Source: Knoellia locipacati
GTDB lineage: Bacteria; Actinomycetota; Actinomycetes; Actinomycetales; Dermatophilaceae
DNA length: 64,000 nucleotides
Assembly: GCF_007992835.1 (NCBI RefSeq)
Contig: NZ_BKBA01000011.1
Location: 209,002-273,001 of the forward strand
Reading direction: 5' to 3'
In this document: positions 46,480 to 55,606 of the stretch, piece after piece
Numbering within the stretch: position 1 is the stretch's first letter
Layout of the letters: each line of letters begins with the position of its first letter
Translations under genes and position numbers: made by a program
Notes under the pieces: generated by a model
Databases searched by the model: none
Seen by the model: the letters and a program-made list of their open reading frames with translations, nothing else
What the model was told of the DNA's origin: nothing

Positions 46480-49028
46480 TGCGCATTCCCGTCGAATGGC
46501 TCCGCGAGTACGTCGCGGTCCCCAAGGACGCCCGTGGTCTGCAGATCGCGGCCGACCTCGTCAGCGTGGGGCTCGAGGAGGAGGGGCTGCACACCGGCGG
46601 TGTCACCGGCCCGCTCGTCGTCGGCCGCGTCCTCACCCGCGAGCCCGAGCCGCAGAAGAACGGCAAGACGATCAACTGGTGCACCGTCGACGTCGGCGAC
46701 GCCAACGGCACCGGTGAGCCGCAAGGGATCGTCTGCGGTGCCCACAACTTCGAGGTCGACGACCTCGTCGTCGTCATCCTGCCCGGTGGCGTGCTCACGA
46801 CGCCGCAGGGACCGCTCGAGGTCAGCGCCCGCAAGACCTACGGCCACGTGTCGGCCGGGATGATCTGCTCCGAGCGCGAGCTCGGCATCGGTGACGACCA
46901 CGACGGCATCCTCGTCCTCACCCGCAAGTTCGCCGGCGACGACGCGCTCCTGGCTCGGCTCACCCCGGGCACGGACGCGATCCCGCTGCTGGGCCTGGAC
47001 CGCGAGACCGTCGAGGTCAACGTCACCCCTGACCGCGGCTACTGCTTCTCGGTGCGTGGTGTGGCCCGCGAGTACGGCCACGCGACCGGGGCCACCTTCA
47101 CCGACCCGGTGACGGCCCTCGACGCCGCTGCCCCCCAGCCCACGACGGGAGGCTTCCCGGTCGAGCTGCGCGACGAGGCGCCGATCCGCGGGCGCGACGG
47201 CTGCGACCGCTACGTCGCGCGGGTCGTGCGCGACATCGACGTCACGGCACCCACCCCGCCGTGGATGGCGGCCCGGCTCACCGAGGCTGGCATGCGGCCG
47301 ATCTCGCTGCCGGTCGACGTCACCAACTACGTCATGCTCGGTCTCGGCCAGCCCCTGCACGCCTTCGACCTCGCCTCGCTCGAGGCCCCGATCGTCGTGC
47401 GGCGCGCCCGCGCGGGGGAGCGGCTCACCACTCTCGACGCCACGGACCGGGCCCTCGACACCGGAGACCTGCTCATCACCGACCGCGGAGGCGAGCGGCC
47501 CGTCGCCATCGCCGGCGTCATGGGTGGCGCCGAGACCGAGGTGGGCGCCGGGACGCGCGACGTGCTCATCGAGGCGGCACACTTCGAGCCGGTGAGCATC
47601 GCCCGCTCCGCCCGCCGGCACAAGCTGCCGTCCGAGGCGTCGCGCCGCTTCGAGCGCGGTGTCGACACCGCCCTCGCGACAGCCGCCGCCCAGCTCGCGG
47701 TCGATCTGCTCGTCGAGCACGGCGGAGGCGTCGCCGACACCGAGGTGACCGACGTCGGCTCCCCGGCCGCACCGGCACCCGTCTCGATGCCGGTCTCGTT
47801 CCCCTCGCGCATCATCGGCGTCGACTACCCGGAGTCCGAGATCGTCACGATCCTCGAGGCGATCGGGTGCACCGTCACGCGTGACGCCGACGTCCTCACC
47901 GTCGTCCCGCCGACCTGGCGGCCCGACCTCACCACCGCGGCTGACCTCGTCGAGGAGGTCGCGCGCATCCACGGCTACGACGCCATCCCCTCGGTGATCC
48001 CCACGCCCCCCGGTGGGTCCGGCCTCACCCACGGCCAGCGCGTCCGGCGGATCGTCGCCGACGTGCTCGCGGGCCAGGGGCTGTCGGAGGTGTGGAGCGC
48101 GCCGTTCGTCGGCGCCGACCGCTACACCGCACTCGGGCTCGACGCCGACGCCGAGGTGGCTCGCTCCGTCCGTCTGGCCAACCCGCTCTCGGACGAGCAG
48201 CCCCTCATGCGCACGCGCCTCCTGGCGACGATGGTCGACGCCCTGCGCCGCAACGTCGCCCGCGGCAGCCGCGACGTCGGCCTGTTCGAGGTGGGCCTGG
48301 TCGTCGACCTGGACGGGGAGCAGCGGTCCGCGCCGACCGAGGACGTCGGCATCCGCCCGTCCGACGAGACCCTGGCCGCCATCCGGGCCGCGGTGCCGGC
48401 CCAGCCGCGCCACGTGGCCTTCCTGCTCGCGGGCGACCGCGACCGCGCCGGCTGGTGGGGCGCGGGACGCAGGGCCGACGTCACCGACGTCATCGAGCTC
48501 GCGCGCGTCCTCGGTGAGGCGCTCGGGGTCGCGGTCACGACGGTGGCCGACACGGTGGCGCCCTTCCACCCCGGCCGGTGCGCGCGCGTCGAGCTCGAGG
48601 ACGGGACCGTGCTGGGCCACGTCGGCGAGCTGCACCCCAAGGCCGTCGCCGGCCTGGGCCTGCCGGCCCGGACCGTCGGTGGTGAGCTGGACCTCGACGT
48701 GCTCACCCGCGCGGCCGAGCCACCGGTGCTGGCTCGCACGCTGACGACCTTCCCGATGGCCCAGAGCGACGTCGCGCTCGTCGTCGACGACTCGGTGACC
48801 GCAGCGGCGGTCGAGTCGGCCCTGCGCGACGGCGCCGGACCGTCGCTGGAGTCGGTGTCGCTGTTCGACGTCTACCACGGCGACCAGCTCGAGGCGGGGC
48901 GCAAGTCGCTGGCCTACCGCCTCACCTTCCGGGCGCCCGACCGGACGCTGACGACCGAGGAGGTCTCCGGCCTGCGGGACTCGGCCGTCGCGGCCGCCGC
49001 CTCACGCACCGGAGCGGTCCAGCGGTGA
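46479..49028 (+). CDS. pheT: phenylalanyl-tRNA synthetase beta subunit
   Basis: PheT binds tRNA and edits misacylated Tyr-tRNA-Phe. The 849-residue protein has the N-terminal EMAP-type tRNA-binding domain (about 44-155: GVTGPLVVGRVLTREPEPQK, VCGAHNFEVDDLVVVILPGG), the B3/B4 editing domain (RFERGVDTALATAAAQLAVD), the B5 region (SRIIGVDYPESEIVTILEAI, WRPDLTTAADLVEEVARIHG), the catalytic-like core and a C-terminal FDX-ACB anticodon-binding domain (FPMAQSDVALVVDDSVTAAA, FDVYHGDQLEAGRKSLAYRL). The ATG overlaps the mini-ORF stop. Length is normal. Confidence 0.96.
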   Translation: MRIPVEWLREYVAVPKDARGLQIAADLVSVGLEEEGLHTGGVTGPLVVGRVLTREPEPQKNGKTINWCTVDVGDANGTGEPQGIVCGAHNFEVDDLVVVILPGGVLTTPQGPLEVSARKTYGHVSAGMICSERELGIGDDHDGILVLTRKFAGDDALLARLTPGTDAIPLLGLDRETVEVNVTPDRGYCFSVRGVAREYGHATGATFTDPVTALDAAAPQPTTGGFPVELRDEAPIRGRDGCDRYVARVVRDIDVTAPTPPWMAARLTEAGMRPISLPVDVTNYVMLGLGQPLHAFDLASLEAPIVVRRARAGERLTTLDATDRALDTGDLLITDRGGERPVAIAGVMGGAETEVGAGTRDVLIEAAHFEPVSIARSARRHKLPSEASRRFERGVDTALATAAAQLAVDLLVEHGGGVADTEVTDVGSPAAPAPVSMPVSFPSRIIGVDYPESEIVTILEAIGCTVTRDADVLTVVPPTWRPDLTTAADLVEEVARIHGYDAIPSVIPTPPGGSGLTHGQRVRRIVADVLAGQGLSEVWSAPFVGADRYTALGLDADAEVARSVRLANPLSDEQPLMRTRLLATMVDALRRNVARGSRDVGLFEVGLVVDLDGEQRSAPTEDVGIRPSDETLAAIRAAVPAQPRHVAFLLAGDRDRAGWWGAGRRADVTDVIELARVLGEALGVAVTTVADTVAPFHPGRCARVELEDGTVLGHVGELHPKAVAGLGLPARTVGGELDLDVLTRAAEPPVLARTLTTFPMAQSDVALVVDDSVTAAAVESALRDGAGPSLESVSLFDVYHGDQLEAGRKSLAYRLTFRAPDRTLTTEEVSGLRDSAVAAAASRTGAVQR

Positions 49029-49756
49029 CCACGCCCGTCGCGGTCGTCACCGGGGCCTCGCGAGGGATCGGGGCCCACCTCGCCGACGCCCTCGAGAAGG
49101 ACGGGTATGCCGTGGAGCGCGGTTCGCGCTCCACGGCCGAGGTCACGGACCGCGAGGCGGTTCAGGCCTGGGTGGCCGACATCGTCGAGCGTCACGGCCG
49201 GATCGACCTGCTCGTCAACAACGCCGGGGTCATCGACGCCGAGATCCCGCTCGTCGACAGCGACCCCGACGAGTGGTGGCGGACGGTCGAGACCAATGTG
49301 CGCGGTCCCTACCTCATGACCCGTGCGGTGCTCCCGCACCTGGCCCGGGGCACCGGTCGCATCGTCAACCTCAACTCCGGCGCGGCGTACCGCAACGTCG
49401 ACGCGGCGACGGCATACAACCTCAGCAAGGGCGCCCTCGCGCGCCTCACCTCGCAGCTCGGGCTGGGGGAGGGGCGCACCGCGCTCGTCTTCGACCTCGC
49501 GCCGGGTGTCGTGCGGACCGACATGACGCTGGCGATGACGATGCACCGCGGCCGGACCGAGTGGACCTCACCGACCGAGGTGAGCGACCTGCTGCTCGCC
49601 ATCGCGCACGGTGACCTCGACGCGTGGAGCGGCCGCATGGTTCGGGCCGGCACGGACACCGTCGAGTCCCTCCGGGCGCGCGCGGCTGCGGGGCTGGGCG
49701 AGACGGACCGGACGCTCGGGCTCGTGCCCTGGGGCCAGGACGACCCGCTGCGCTGA
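49025..49756 (+). CDS. short-chain dehydrogenase/reductase
   Basis: A 243-residue SDR. The Rossmann motif VVTGASRGIGAHLADAL, NNAGV near residue 68, the catalytic Ser in LNSGAAY and the YNLSKG (Tyr-x3-Lys) pair are all present, with PGVVRTDM after them. The N-terminus is short after the first strand (GYAVERGSRSTAEVTDREAV), leaving little room for an NADP-specific loop. GTG overlaps the pheT stop (GTGA), so it is in the same operon although a metabolic link is not obvious. Substrate unknown. Confidence 0.88.
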   Translation: MTTPVAVVTGASRGIGAHLADALEKDGYAVERGSRSTAEVTDREAVQAWVADIVERHGRIDLLVNNAGVIDAEIPLVDSDPDEWWRTVETNVRGPYLMTRAVLPHLARGTGRIVNLNSGAAYRNVDAATAYNLSKGALARLTSQLGLGEGRTALVFDLAPGVVRTDMTLAMTMHRGRTEWTSPTEVSDLLLAIAHGDLDAWSGRMVRAGTDTVESLRARAAAGLGETDRTLGLVPWGQDDPLR

Positions 49757-49761
49757 GCTCG

Positions 49762-50406
49762 TCAGCTGCCGTTGACGCGGAGCAGGGCGAGCACCGCGTC
49801 GTCGAGGGCCGCTCGCAGCCGGAGGCAGGACCCCCACAGGAGGTAGGCCTCGGGCCTGCTGCCAGGTGGCCAGCCGCTGACGTCCCCCGGGTCGGACTCC
49901 GACACCTCGAGGACCGACCGGGTGTCGTGGGGGTCGACCGGCGGCCACGGACCGACGCAGGTGCGAGCCCGCGCGACGAGCTGGACGGCATACCCGCCGT
50001 CCTTCTCCTGCGACCATCGGGCCACCTCCGCGGGTGTCGTGGAGGCGAGGTCGGCGACCGACTCGACACCGCGCCTCGACAACTGGGCGGTCCAGCGGGC
50101 GCCGACGCCACGCAGCGCCCGGACCGACAGCGACCCGACGAGACCGGCGACGCCGCCCGGGTCGGGAGCCGGCCCCTCGCCCGGAGCGGTCGACTGCTCC
50201 CGCACGAGGCCCGACGGACGCATGACGACCTCGGCCTGCCAGACGATGTCCTCCCAGGGGGTCGTGTCCGTGGCGGGTCGTGACCCGATGCGCCCGACGA
50301 CCCGCTCGACGGTGAGCACGCCGGCGGCGTCCATCGCCCGGAGCGCCCCCGCGACGCCGGCGTCGGCCTCGCGGGCCACGAGGGCGGCCAGCTCTGCAGG
50401 GCCCAC
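49762..50406 (-). CDS. unknown cassette protein C (helix-hairpin-helix-like)
   Basis: A 214-residue protein, last of three tightly packed minus-strand genes. N-terminal helices (ELAALVAREADAGVAGALRA) are followed by VWQAEVVMRPSGLV and then LRGVGARWTAQLSRRGVESV-ADLASTTPAEVARW, which has the spacing of a helix-hairpin-helix or DNA-polymerase-like HhH pair. The C-terminal half carries VLEVSESDPGD and LLWGSCLRLRAALDDAVLAL. It starts 2 nt after gene B's stop. I do not recognise the full-length family; DNA or protein binding through the HhH is possible. Confidence 0.7.
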   Translation of the reverse strand: MGPAELAALVAREADAGVAGALRAMDAAGVLTVERVVGRIGSRPATDTTPWEDIVWQAEVVMRPSGLVREQSTAPGEGPAPDPGGVAGLVGSLSVRALRGVGARWTAQLSRRGVESVADLASTTPAEVARWSQEKDGGYAVQLVARARTCVGPWPPVDPHDTRSVLEVSESDPGDVSGWPPGSRPEAYLLWGSCLRLRAALDDAVLALLRVNGS

Positions 50407-50408
50407 CG

Positions 50409-51146
50409 TCAGGCCTCGGTCCGGAAGCGGATCTCGATCTCGCCGAAGACGTCGGCGCGCTCGTTCGGTGTGCCGGGTTCCGTCGTCGTGACCGGAGGGC
50501 GGACGTGCAGCCTGAGGTCACGGATCCCGTCGAGGACCTCGGGCCTGAGGATGGTCGCGCGCGGACCGACGAGGTCCCCGATCCGGCCCGCGGGCAGCCC
50601 GCCGAGCACGGCCCGGGTGACCGCGGGCGTGAGCCCCGATGTTGCCGACCGGGCGGGGGTGGGGTCGGCTGCCGCGCGACGCACGGTGGTGAACGCGAGC
50701 TTCGCCCGGAGCGTGCCGCCGTCGACGAGCACGCGGGGGACTCCTCGACGCCGCACCTCCTGGACCGACTCGAGGTGACGTCGGGCGAGGAACAGCGCGA
50801 CGGCGTTGCGGATGGTGCCGACGTCGCCACTGGAGAGACCGCCGTCCCGTGCCGGCACCTTCAGGTCGAGCTCGGCGAGCACCTCGGGGCTGGGAGTGGG
50901 GCCACCGACCACCACGGTCGAGCCACCCTTGCCGTCGGGGAAGAGCTCGACGAGGGTGAGGTCGACCATGCCCCCGGTGATCGACGTCGCGGCCACCTCC
51001 TCCGGGGTGACCCCTGCGGCGGCGTCGAGCGCCCGCAGGCGGTCCTCCTGGCTGGCGTGGGACGCGACGATCGAGTCGAGGGTCTCCACCAGGAGGACCG
51101 CCACGAACTCCGCGAACCCCACGTCGGACACATCGCTGTCAGGCAT
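50409..51146 (-). CDS. unknown cassette protein B, paralogue of A
   Basis: A 245-residue soluble protein. Its N-terminal helix GFAEFVAVLLVETLDSIVAS matches GFVEFTTKLVSDVFDTLVAS of gene A at 9 of 20 positions. Later segments also align: VGTIRNAVALFLARRH with IDTLREAVAQRVAANK, PRVLVDGGTLRAKLAF with LRLVVTDGTIETGLNF, and the C-terminal EIEIRFRTE with GVKINFKTD. B differs in the middle (VDLTLVELFPDGKGGSTVVV). The gene starts 27 nt after A ends, with AAGGAGCC upstream. The two look like products of duplication that could form a hetero-oligomer. No known family recognised. Confidence 0.72.
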   Translation of the reverse strand: MPDSDVSDVGFAEFVAVLLVETLDSIVASHASQEDRLRALDAAAGVTPEEVAATSITGGMVDLTLVELFPDGKGGSTVVVGGPTPSPEVLAELDLKVPARDGGLSSGDVGTIRNAVALFLARRHLESVQEVRRRGVPRVLVDGGTLRAKLAFTTVRRAAADPTPARSATSGLTPAVTRAVLGGLPAGRIGDLVGPRATILRPEVLDGIRDLRLHVRPPVTTTEPGTPNERADVFGEIEIRFRTEA

Positions 51147-51173
51147 GGCTCAGGCTCCTTCGGGGTCGAGGCG

Positions 51174-51977
51174 TCAGGGGGTGTCGAGCGGCAGGTAGTC
51201 GGTCTTGAAGTTGATCTTCACGCCACCGGTGATGGTGACGTCGACCCCCGAGCTCGAGCCGCTCGCGGTGTTGCTCGTGCTGACGTTGACGGACGTGTAG
51301 GCCGTGCTCGCCGACGCCTTGACCCATGCCGACAGGATGCTTCCCGTCTGCGCGTTGGCCTTGAACTGGAACTGCTGGCTCGAGTAGCGGCTCGAGTTGT
51401 TGCGCAGGAAGTCCGAGCCGTACGAGTGGAAGTTCAGACCGGTCTCGATGGTGCCGTCGGTGACGACCAGGCGCAGCATGCCGAGCTTGACCATCTCCTT
51501 GAGCAGCGTGTACTTGTTCGCCGCCACGCGCTGCGCGACGGCCTCGCGGAGCGTGTCGATCGCCTTGTCGTCGAGGTTGCCGGCCTTGGCGGCCTTGTCG
51601 TTGGACACGGCGTTGGTGGCGGGGTCGGTGATGGTGAGCGCGGTGTTGATGGCCGACGCCTCGTCCGCGCTGAGCTTGCCGCCGGCGGTGACCGCCGTCG
51701 GGCTGTCGCTCGTCGCCGGCGTCTCGGTGTTGCGGGGCGCGATGGCCGTGAGGACCTGCATGATCTCGCCGGGACCGATGTCGTCCTTGGTCTCGTTGAC
51801 GTAGGTCGTGAGTGACTTGCTCGTGGCCTGCAGCAGCTCGATGAAGGCCTGCTGCTGGCGGAGGTTGGAGGCGACGAGAGTGTCGAAGACATCGCTCACG
51901 AGCTTGGTCGTGAACTCGACGAACCCGATCTCCCCCAGGCGCGTCGCGGCACCGATGGCGTCGTTGACACCGGACAT
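51174..51977 (-). CDS. unknown cassette protein A, paralogue of B
   Basis: A 267-residue soluble protein, first gene of the cassette. Order: N-terminal helix (residues about 18-60: GFVEFTTKLVSDVFDTLVAS, QQQAFIELLQATSKSLTTYV), a variable Thr/Ala-rich region, a helical core (LDDKAIDTLREAVAQRVAAN), then a beta-rich C-terminal half with many Ser/Thr/Asn (SAWVKASASTAYTSVNVSTS) ending VKINFKTDYLPLDTP. Codon choice looks slightly less GC-rich than the neighbours. GGGAG precedes the ATG at 51977. It diverges from argC across 129 nt. No signal peptide. Function unknown; structural or assembly protein is one guess from the beta-rich, Ser/Thr-rich end. Confidence 0.72.
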   Translation of the reverse strand: MSGVNDAIGAATRLGEIGFVEFTTKLVSDVFDTLVASNLRQQQAFIELLQATSKSLTTYVNETKDDIGPGEIMQVLTAIAPRNTETPATSDSPTAVTAGGKLSADEASAINTALTITDPATNAVSNDKAAKAGNLDDKAIDTLREAVAQRVAANKYTLLKEMVKLGMLRLVVTDGTIETGLNFHSYGSDFLRNNSSRYSSQQFQFKANAQTGSILSAWVKASASTAYTSVNVSTSNTASGSSSGVDVTITGGVKINFKTDYLPLDTP

Positions 51978-52070
51978 GGTTGTTCTCCCTCGTGACAGGA
52001 CATCCGCCCAGTGCGGTGTCGCAACGGGGAGGAGGGGCCGCAGCGGCGCCCTGATACCGCTCGGACGAAA

Positions 52071-52105
52071 TTGCATACAGTTGTGACCGCGTGCAAGACT
52101 ATGCA
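52071..52105 (+). promoter_or_regulatory. argC promoter with ARG box
   Basis: TTGCAT (52071-52076), 18 nt and AAGACT (52095-52100) form a promoter placing the transcript start at the argC ATG (52107). The ARG box TGCAAGACTATGCA (52092-52105) covers the -10 and ends 1 nt before the ATG; a second half-like TTGCATACAGTTGT overlaps the -35. The site is nearly identical to the one before argG. Confidence 0.8.
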
Positions 52106-52106
52106 C

Positions 52107-53150
52107 ATGCTGAGAGTCGCAGTCGCCGGAGCGAGCGGGTACGCCGGAGGCGAGGTCCTGCGATGGCTGCTCGGGCACCCCGAGATCGAGGTCGGCGCGG
52201 TGACGGCCGGTGGCAACGCCGGGGCCGGTCTCGGCACGATCCACCCGCACCTCTTCGGTCTCGCCGACCGCGTGCTCCAGGAGACGACACCCGAGGTGCT
52301 CGGGGGGCACGACGCCGTCGTGCTCGCCCTCCCGCACGGTCACTCCGCCGCGGTCGCCTCCGCACTCGACGACGACGTCGTGGTCGTCGACTGCGGTGCC
52401 GACTTCCGCCTGCGCGACGAGTCCGCGTGGACGACGTTCTACGACACCCCGTATGCCGGGTCGTGGGCCTACGGTCTTCCCGAGCTGCCGCTCGTCGGGG
52501 GAGCGAGGGGTCGTGACTCCCTCGCCGGTACCCGCCGCGTCGCCGTGCCCGGGTGCTACCCGACCGCGGTGTCGTTGGCCCTGGCCCCCGGCCTCGCCGC
52601 CGGCGTCATCGAGCCCGACGACGTCGTGGTCGTGGCTGCCTCGGGCACCTCCGGAGCCGGCAAGGTGCTCAAGCCGCACCTGCTCGGGTCCGAAGTCATG
52701 GGGTCGATGTCGCCCTACGGCGTCGGCGGCGTGCACCGGCACACCCCCGAGATCGAGCAGAACCTCACGGCCGCGGCCGGCGCCCCCGTGACCGTCTCGT
52801 TCACCCCCACCCTCGCCCCGATGCCTCGTGGCATCCTCGCGACCTGCACCGCCCGAGCAGCCCACGGGGTCACGGCGGAGTCGGTCCGGGATGCCTGGCG
52901 GACGGCATACGAGCACGAGACCTTCGTCCACGTCCTCGAGGAGGGCGCGTGGCCGACGACGTCCGCGGTCGTCGGCAGCAACCACGTCACCGTCCAGGTC
53001 GCGCTCGACGAGCGCACCGGGCGCGTCGTCGCCGTCGCGGCGGTCGACAACCTCGCCAAGGGCACGGCCGGCGCTGCCGTCCAGTGCCTCAACCTCACCG
53101 CCGGCCTGCCCGAGGCGACCGGCCTCCTCGGATCGGGGGTGGCGCCGTGA
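52107..53150 (+). CDS. argC: N-acetyl-gamma-glutamyl-phosphate reductase
   Basis: ArgC reduces N-acetylglutamyl phosphate with NADPH. The 347-residue enzyme has the nucleotide-binding [30 protein letters not shown], the active-site Cys in [15 protein letters not shown], and [12 protein letters not shown]. The ATG at 52107 is chosen because homologues begin [13 protein letters not shown]; an in-frame ATG at 52011 lies upstream of the promoter. It heads the arg operon. Its stop overlaps the ACT-domain gene (GTGA). Confidence 0.96.
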   Translation: MLRVAVAGASGYAGGEVLRWLLGHPEIEVGAVTAGGNAGAGLGTIHPHLFGLADRVLQETTPEVLGGHDAVVLALPHGHSAAVASALDDDVVVVDCGADFRLRDESAWTTFYDTPYAGSWAYGLPELPLVGGARGRDSLAGTRRVAVPGCYPTAVSLALAPGLAAGVIEPDDVVVVAASGTSGAGKVLKPHLLGSEVMGSMSPYGVGGVHRHTPEIEQNLTAAAGAPVTVSFTPTLAPMPRGILATCTARAAHGVTAESVRDAWRTAYEHETFVHVLEEGAWPTTSAVVGSNHVTVQVALDERTGRVVAVAAVDNLAKGTAGAAVQCLNLTAGLPEATGLLGSGVAP

Positions 53151-53563
53151 GCGCCATGCCGCTGCACCTCATGACCCACCCCGAGCCCCTCGTCGTGGCA
53201 CGCCTCGACGGTGGCTCCGAACCCGTCTGGGACTGGACGCCGGGGCCGTTCGCGTCCCTGACGCGGACCCCCAACGAGACGTCGGTCGTCTGCCTCGCCG
53301 AGCTCGTGCCCGACGGAGTCCTCACAGAGGGGCCGTTCCGCGGCGTCGAGGTCGCCGGACCGCTGGCGTTCGAGGCCGTCGGTGTCATGGCAGAGATCCT
53401 CGCGCCGCTGGTGAGCGCGGGCATCAGCGTGCTCGCCATGTCGACCTTCGACACCGACTGGGTCCTCGTCCCCGAGCAGCACATCACCACGGCGTCCGAG
53501 GCGTGGCGCAAGGCCGGCCTCATCGTCACGCCGACGGTCCTCACCGGCCGGGGCGACCGGTGA
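53147..53563 (+). CDS. ACT-domain amino-acid-binding protein inside the arg operon
   Basis: A 138-residue protein with one CASTOR/ACT_7-type module: [20 protein letters not shown], the central [20 protein letters not shown] and [20 protein letters not shown]. In this family the module binds small ligands, often amino acids. The GTG at 53147 overlaps the argC stop, and the argJ GTG overlaps its stop, so translation is coupled on both sides. Position between argC and argJ suggests an arginine or N-acetyl-glutamate sensor acting on pathway enzymes; this is inference. Confidence 0.82.
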   Translation: MSAMPLHLMTHPEPLVVARLDGGSEPVWDWTPGPFASLTRTPNETSVVCLAELVPDGVLTEGPFRGVEVAGPLAFEAVGVMAEILAPLVSAGISVLAMSTFDTDWVLVPEQHITTASEAWRKAGLIVTPTVLTGRGDR

Positions 53564-54711
53564 GCGTCACCTCGGCGCAGGGCTTCCGGGCCGCCGGCGC
53601 CACGGCCGGGCTCAAGGCGTCGGGCTCGAGCGACGTCGCCCTCGTGGTCAACGACGGGCCCGACCACCACGTTGCCGCCGTCTTCACGTCCAACCGGGTC
53701 GAGGCCGCGCCGGTGACCTGGTCGCGGCAGGCCGTGAGCGACGGACGGGCGGATGCCGTCTTCCTCAACTCCGGTGGCGCCAACGCCTGCACGGGTGCCC
53801 GGGGCTTCCAGGACACGCACCGCACGGCCGAGCTCGTCGCCACCACGTTGGGCTGCAGCGCACTCGACGTCGTCGTGTGCTCGACCGGGCTCATCGGCGA
53901 GTTCCTGCCGATGGAGCGGATCGAGGCGGGGGTCGGACTCACCGCCGAGGCCCTGGCGACGGACGGTGCGGACGATGCGGCCCGCGCGATCATGACGACG
54001 GACTCGGTCCCGAAGCAGGCGACCGTCTCGCGCGACGGCTGGTCCGTCGGCGGGATGGCCAAGGGAGCGGGCATGCTGGCGCCGGGTCTGGCCACCATGC
54101 TCTGCGTCGTCACCACCGACGTCGTCACCGATGCCGCGACCCTCGACGCCGCCCTCAGGACGGCCACCGCCTCGACGTTCGACCGGGTCGACTCCGACGG
54201 CTGCATGTCGACCAACGACACCGTCGTCCTCCTCGCCTCCGGCGCCTCGGGCGTGCAGGCCGACGCCGACGAGGTGACCGCGGCCGTCACCGAGGTCTGC
54301 GCCTCGCTGGCCCGCCAGCTCGTCGCCGACGCCGAGGGCGCCAGCCACGACATCGCGGTCGAGGTGCGTTCTGCCGCAACCGAGCTCGAGGCCGTCGAGG
54401 TCGCCCGGTCGGTGACGCGGAGCAACCTCTTCAAGGCGGCCATCTTCGGCAAGGACCCCAACTGGGGTCGTGTGCTGGCCGCGGTCGGCACGACCGACGC
54501 CGCCTTCGACCCCACGACGATCGACGTCGCGGTCAACGGGGTGCAGGTCTGTCGCTCGTCGTCGGTGGGGGACGACCGCGACCTGGTCGACCTCGAGCCA
54601 CGTGAGGTCCGCGTCGTCATCGACCTCCACGCCGGGGACGCCACCGCCACCGTGTGGACGAACGACCTCACCCACGAGTACGTCCACGAGAACTCCGCCT
54701 ACAGCACGTGA
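53560..54711 (+). CDS. argJ: bifunctional ornithine acetyltransferase / N-acetylglutamate synthase
   Basis: ArgJ recycles the acetyl group from N-acetylornithine to glutamate. The 383-residue Ntn-type enzyme self-cleaves before the Thr in [17 protein letters not shown] (ATML motif); alpha and beta chains result. Other features are [34 protein letters not shown] and [13 protein letters not shown]. Because ArgJ is present, the pathway is the cyclic (economical) form. The GTG start overlaps the ACT gene. Confidence 0.95.
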   Translation: MSVTSAQGFRAAGATAGLKASGSSDVALVVNDGPDHHVAAVFTSNRVEAAPVTWSRQAVSDGRADAVFLNSGGANACTGARGFQDTHRTAELVATTLGCSALDVVVCSTGLIGEFLPMERIEAGVGLTAEALATDGADDAARAIMTTDSVPKQATVSRDGWSVGGMAKGAGMLAPGLATMLCVVTTDVVTDAATLDAALRTATASTFDRVDSDGCMSTNDTVVLLASGASGVQADADEVTAAVTEVCASLARQLVADAEGASHDIAVEVRSAATELEAVEVARSVTRSNLFKAAIFGKDPNWGRVLAAVGTTDAAFDPTTIDVAVNGVQVCRSSSVGDDRDLVDLEPREVRVVIDLHAGDATATVWTNDLTHEYVHENSAYST

Positions 54712-54721
54712 GGACCCACCC

Positions 54722-55606
54722 GTGACCGACGAAGTGAACCGGCTCAAGGCGCGCACCCTCGTCGAGGCCCTGCCCTGGCTCGAGGAGTTCCGGGGTGCGC
54801 TCGTCGTCGTCAAGTACGGCGGCAACGCCATGGTCGACGACGAGCTCAAGCTCGCCTTCGCGCAGGACATCGCGTTCCTGCGCTACGTCGGCCTGCGCCC
54901 TGTCGTCGTCCACGGTGGTGGGCCGCAGATCAAGGCGATGCTCGACCGGCTCGGGCTCGAGAGCGAGTTCAAGGCAGGTCTGCGTGTCACGACCCCCGAG
55001 GTCATGGACGTCGTCCGCATGGTCCTCACCGGGCAGGTGGGACGTGAGCTCGTCGGCCTGCTCAACCAGCACGGACCGCTCGCCGTCGGGCTCTCCGGAG
55101 AGGACGGCGCGCTCTTCGGCGCGCGCCGCCGCGGGGTCGTCGTCGACGGCGTCGAGGTGGACCTCGGGCTCGTCGGCGACGTCGTGTCCGTCAACACCCA
55201 GGCCGTGGTCGACCTCCTCGAGGCCGGCCGCATCCCCGTGGTGTCGACGATCGCCCCAGACCTCGACCACGAGGGCCAGGTCCTCAACGTCAACGCCGAC
55301 ACCGCCGCCGCAGCCCTGGCCGTCGCCCTCGGCGCCCGCAAGTTCGTCGTCCTCACGGACGTCGAGGGCGTGTATGCCGCGTGGCCCGACCGGTCCTCGC
55401 TCCTCTCGACCCTGCCCCTGAGCCAGGCGCGCGAGCTCCTGACGCGCGTCGACGCCGGGATGATCCCCAAGCTCGAGGCCTGCATCCGCGCGGTCGAGGA
55501 CGGCGTCCCCCAGGCCCACGTCATCGACGGCCGCGAACCCCACTCGCTGCTCCTCGAGGTCTTCACCTCGGAGGGCATCGGCACCCTCATCGAGGAGGAC
55601 GCATGA
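54722..55606 (+). CDS. argB: N-acetylglutamate kinase
   Basis: ArgB phosphorylates N-acetylglutamate, the usual feedback-inhibited step. The 294-residue amino-acid-kinase fold has [25 protein letters not shown], the Arg in [30 protein letters not shown] and [15 protein letters not shown]. The N-terminal extension [20 protein letters not shown] resembles the helix that mediates hexamers and arginine inhibition. Start is GTG 54722, 10 nt after argJ. One GTATGCCG copy lies at 55372. Confidence 0.95.
   Translation: MTDEVNRLKARTLVEALPWLEEFRGALVVVKYGGNAMVDDELKLAFAQDIAFLRYVGLRPVVVHGGGPQIKAMLDRLGLESEFKAGLRVTTPEVMDVVRMVLTGQVGRELVGLLNQHGPLAVGLSGEDGALFGARRRGVVVDGVEVDLGLVGDVVSVNTQAVVDLLEAGRIPVVSTIAPDLDHEGQVLNVNADTAAAALAVALGARKFVVLTDVEGVYAAWPDRSSLLSTLPLSQARELLTRVDAGMIPKLEACIRAVEDGVPQAHVIDGREPHSLLLEVFTSEGIGTLIEEDA

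Noticed and set aside
46260..48878. 872-codon minus-strand frame opposite pheT
   Set aside because: Shadow of pheT; no start context and no domain.
49762..51977. Three-gene cassette as a prophage or phage-tail remnant
   Set aside because: No integrase, portal, capsid or lysis gene nearby, no att-like repeats, and G/C content is close to the neighbours.
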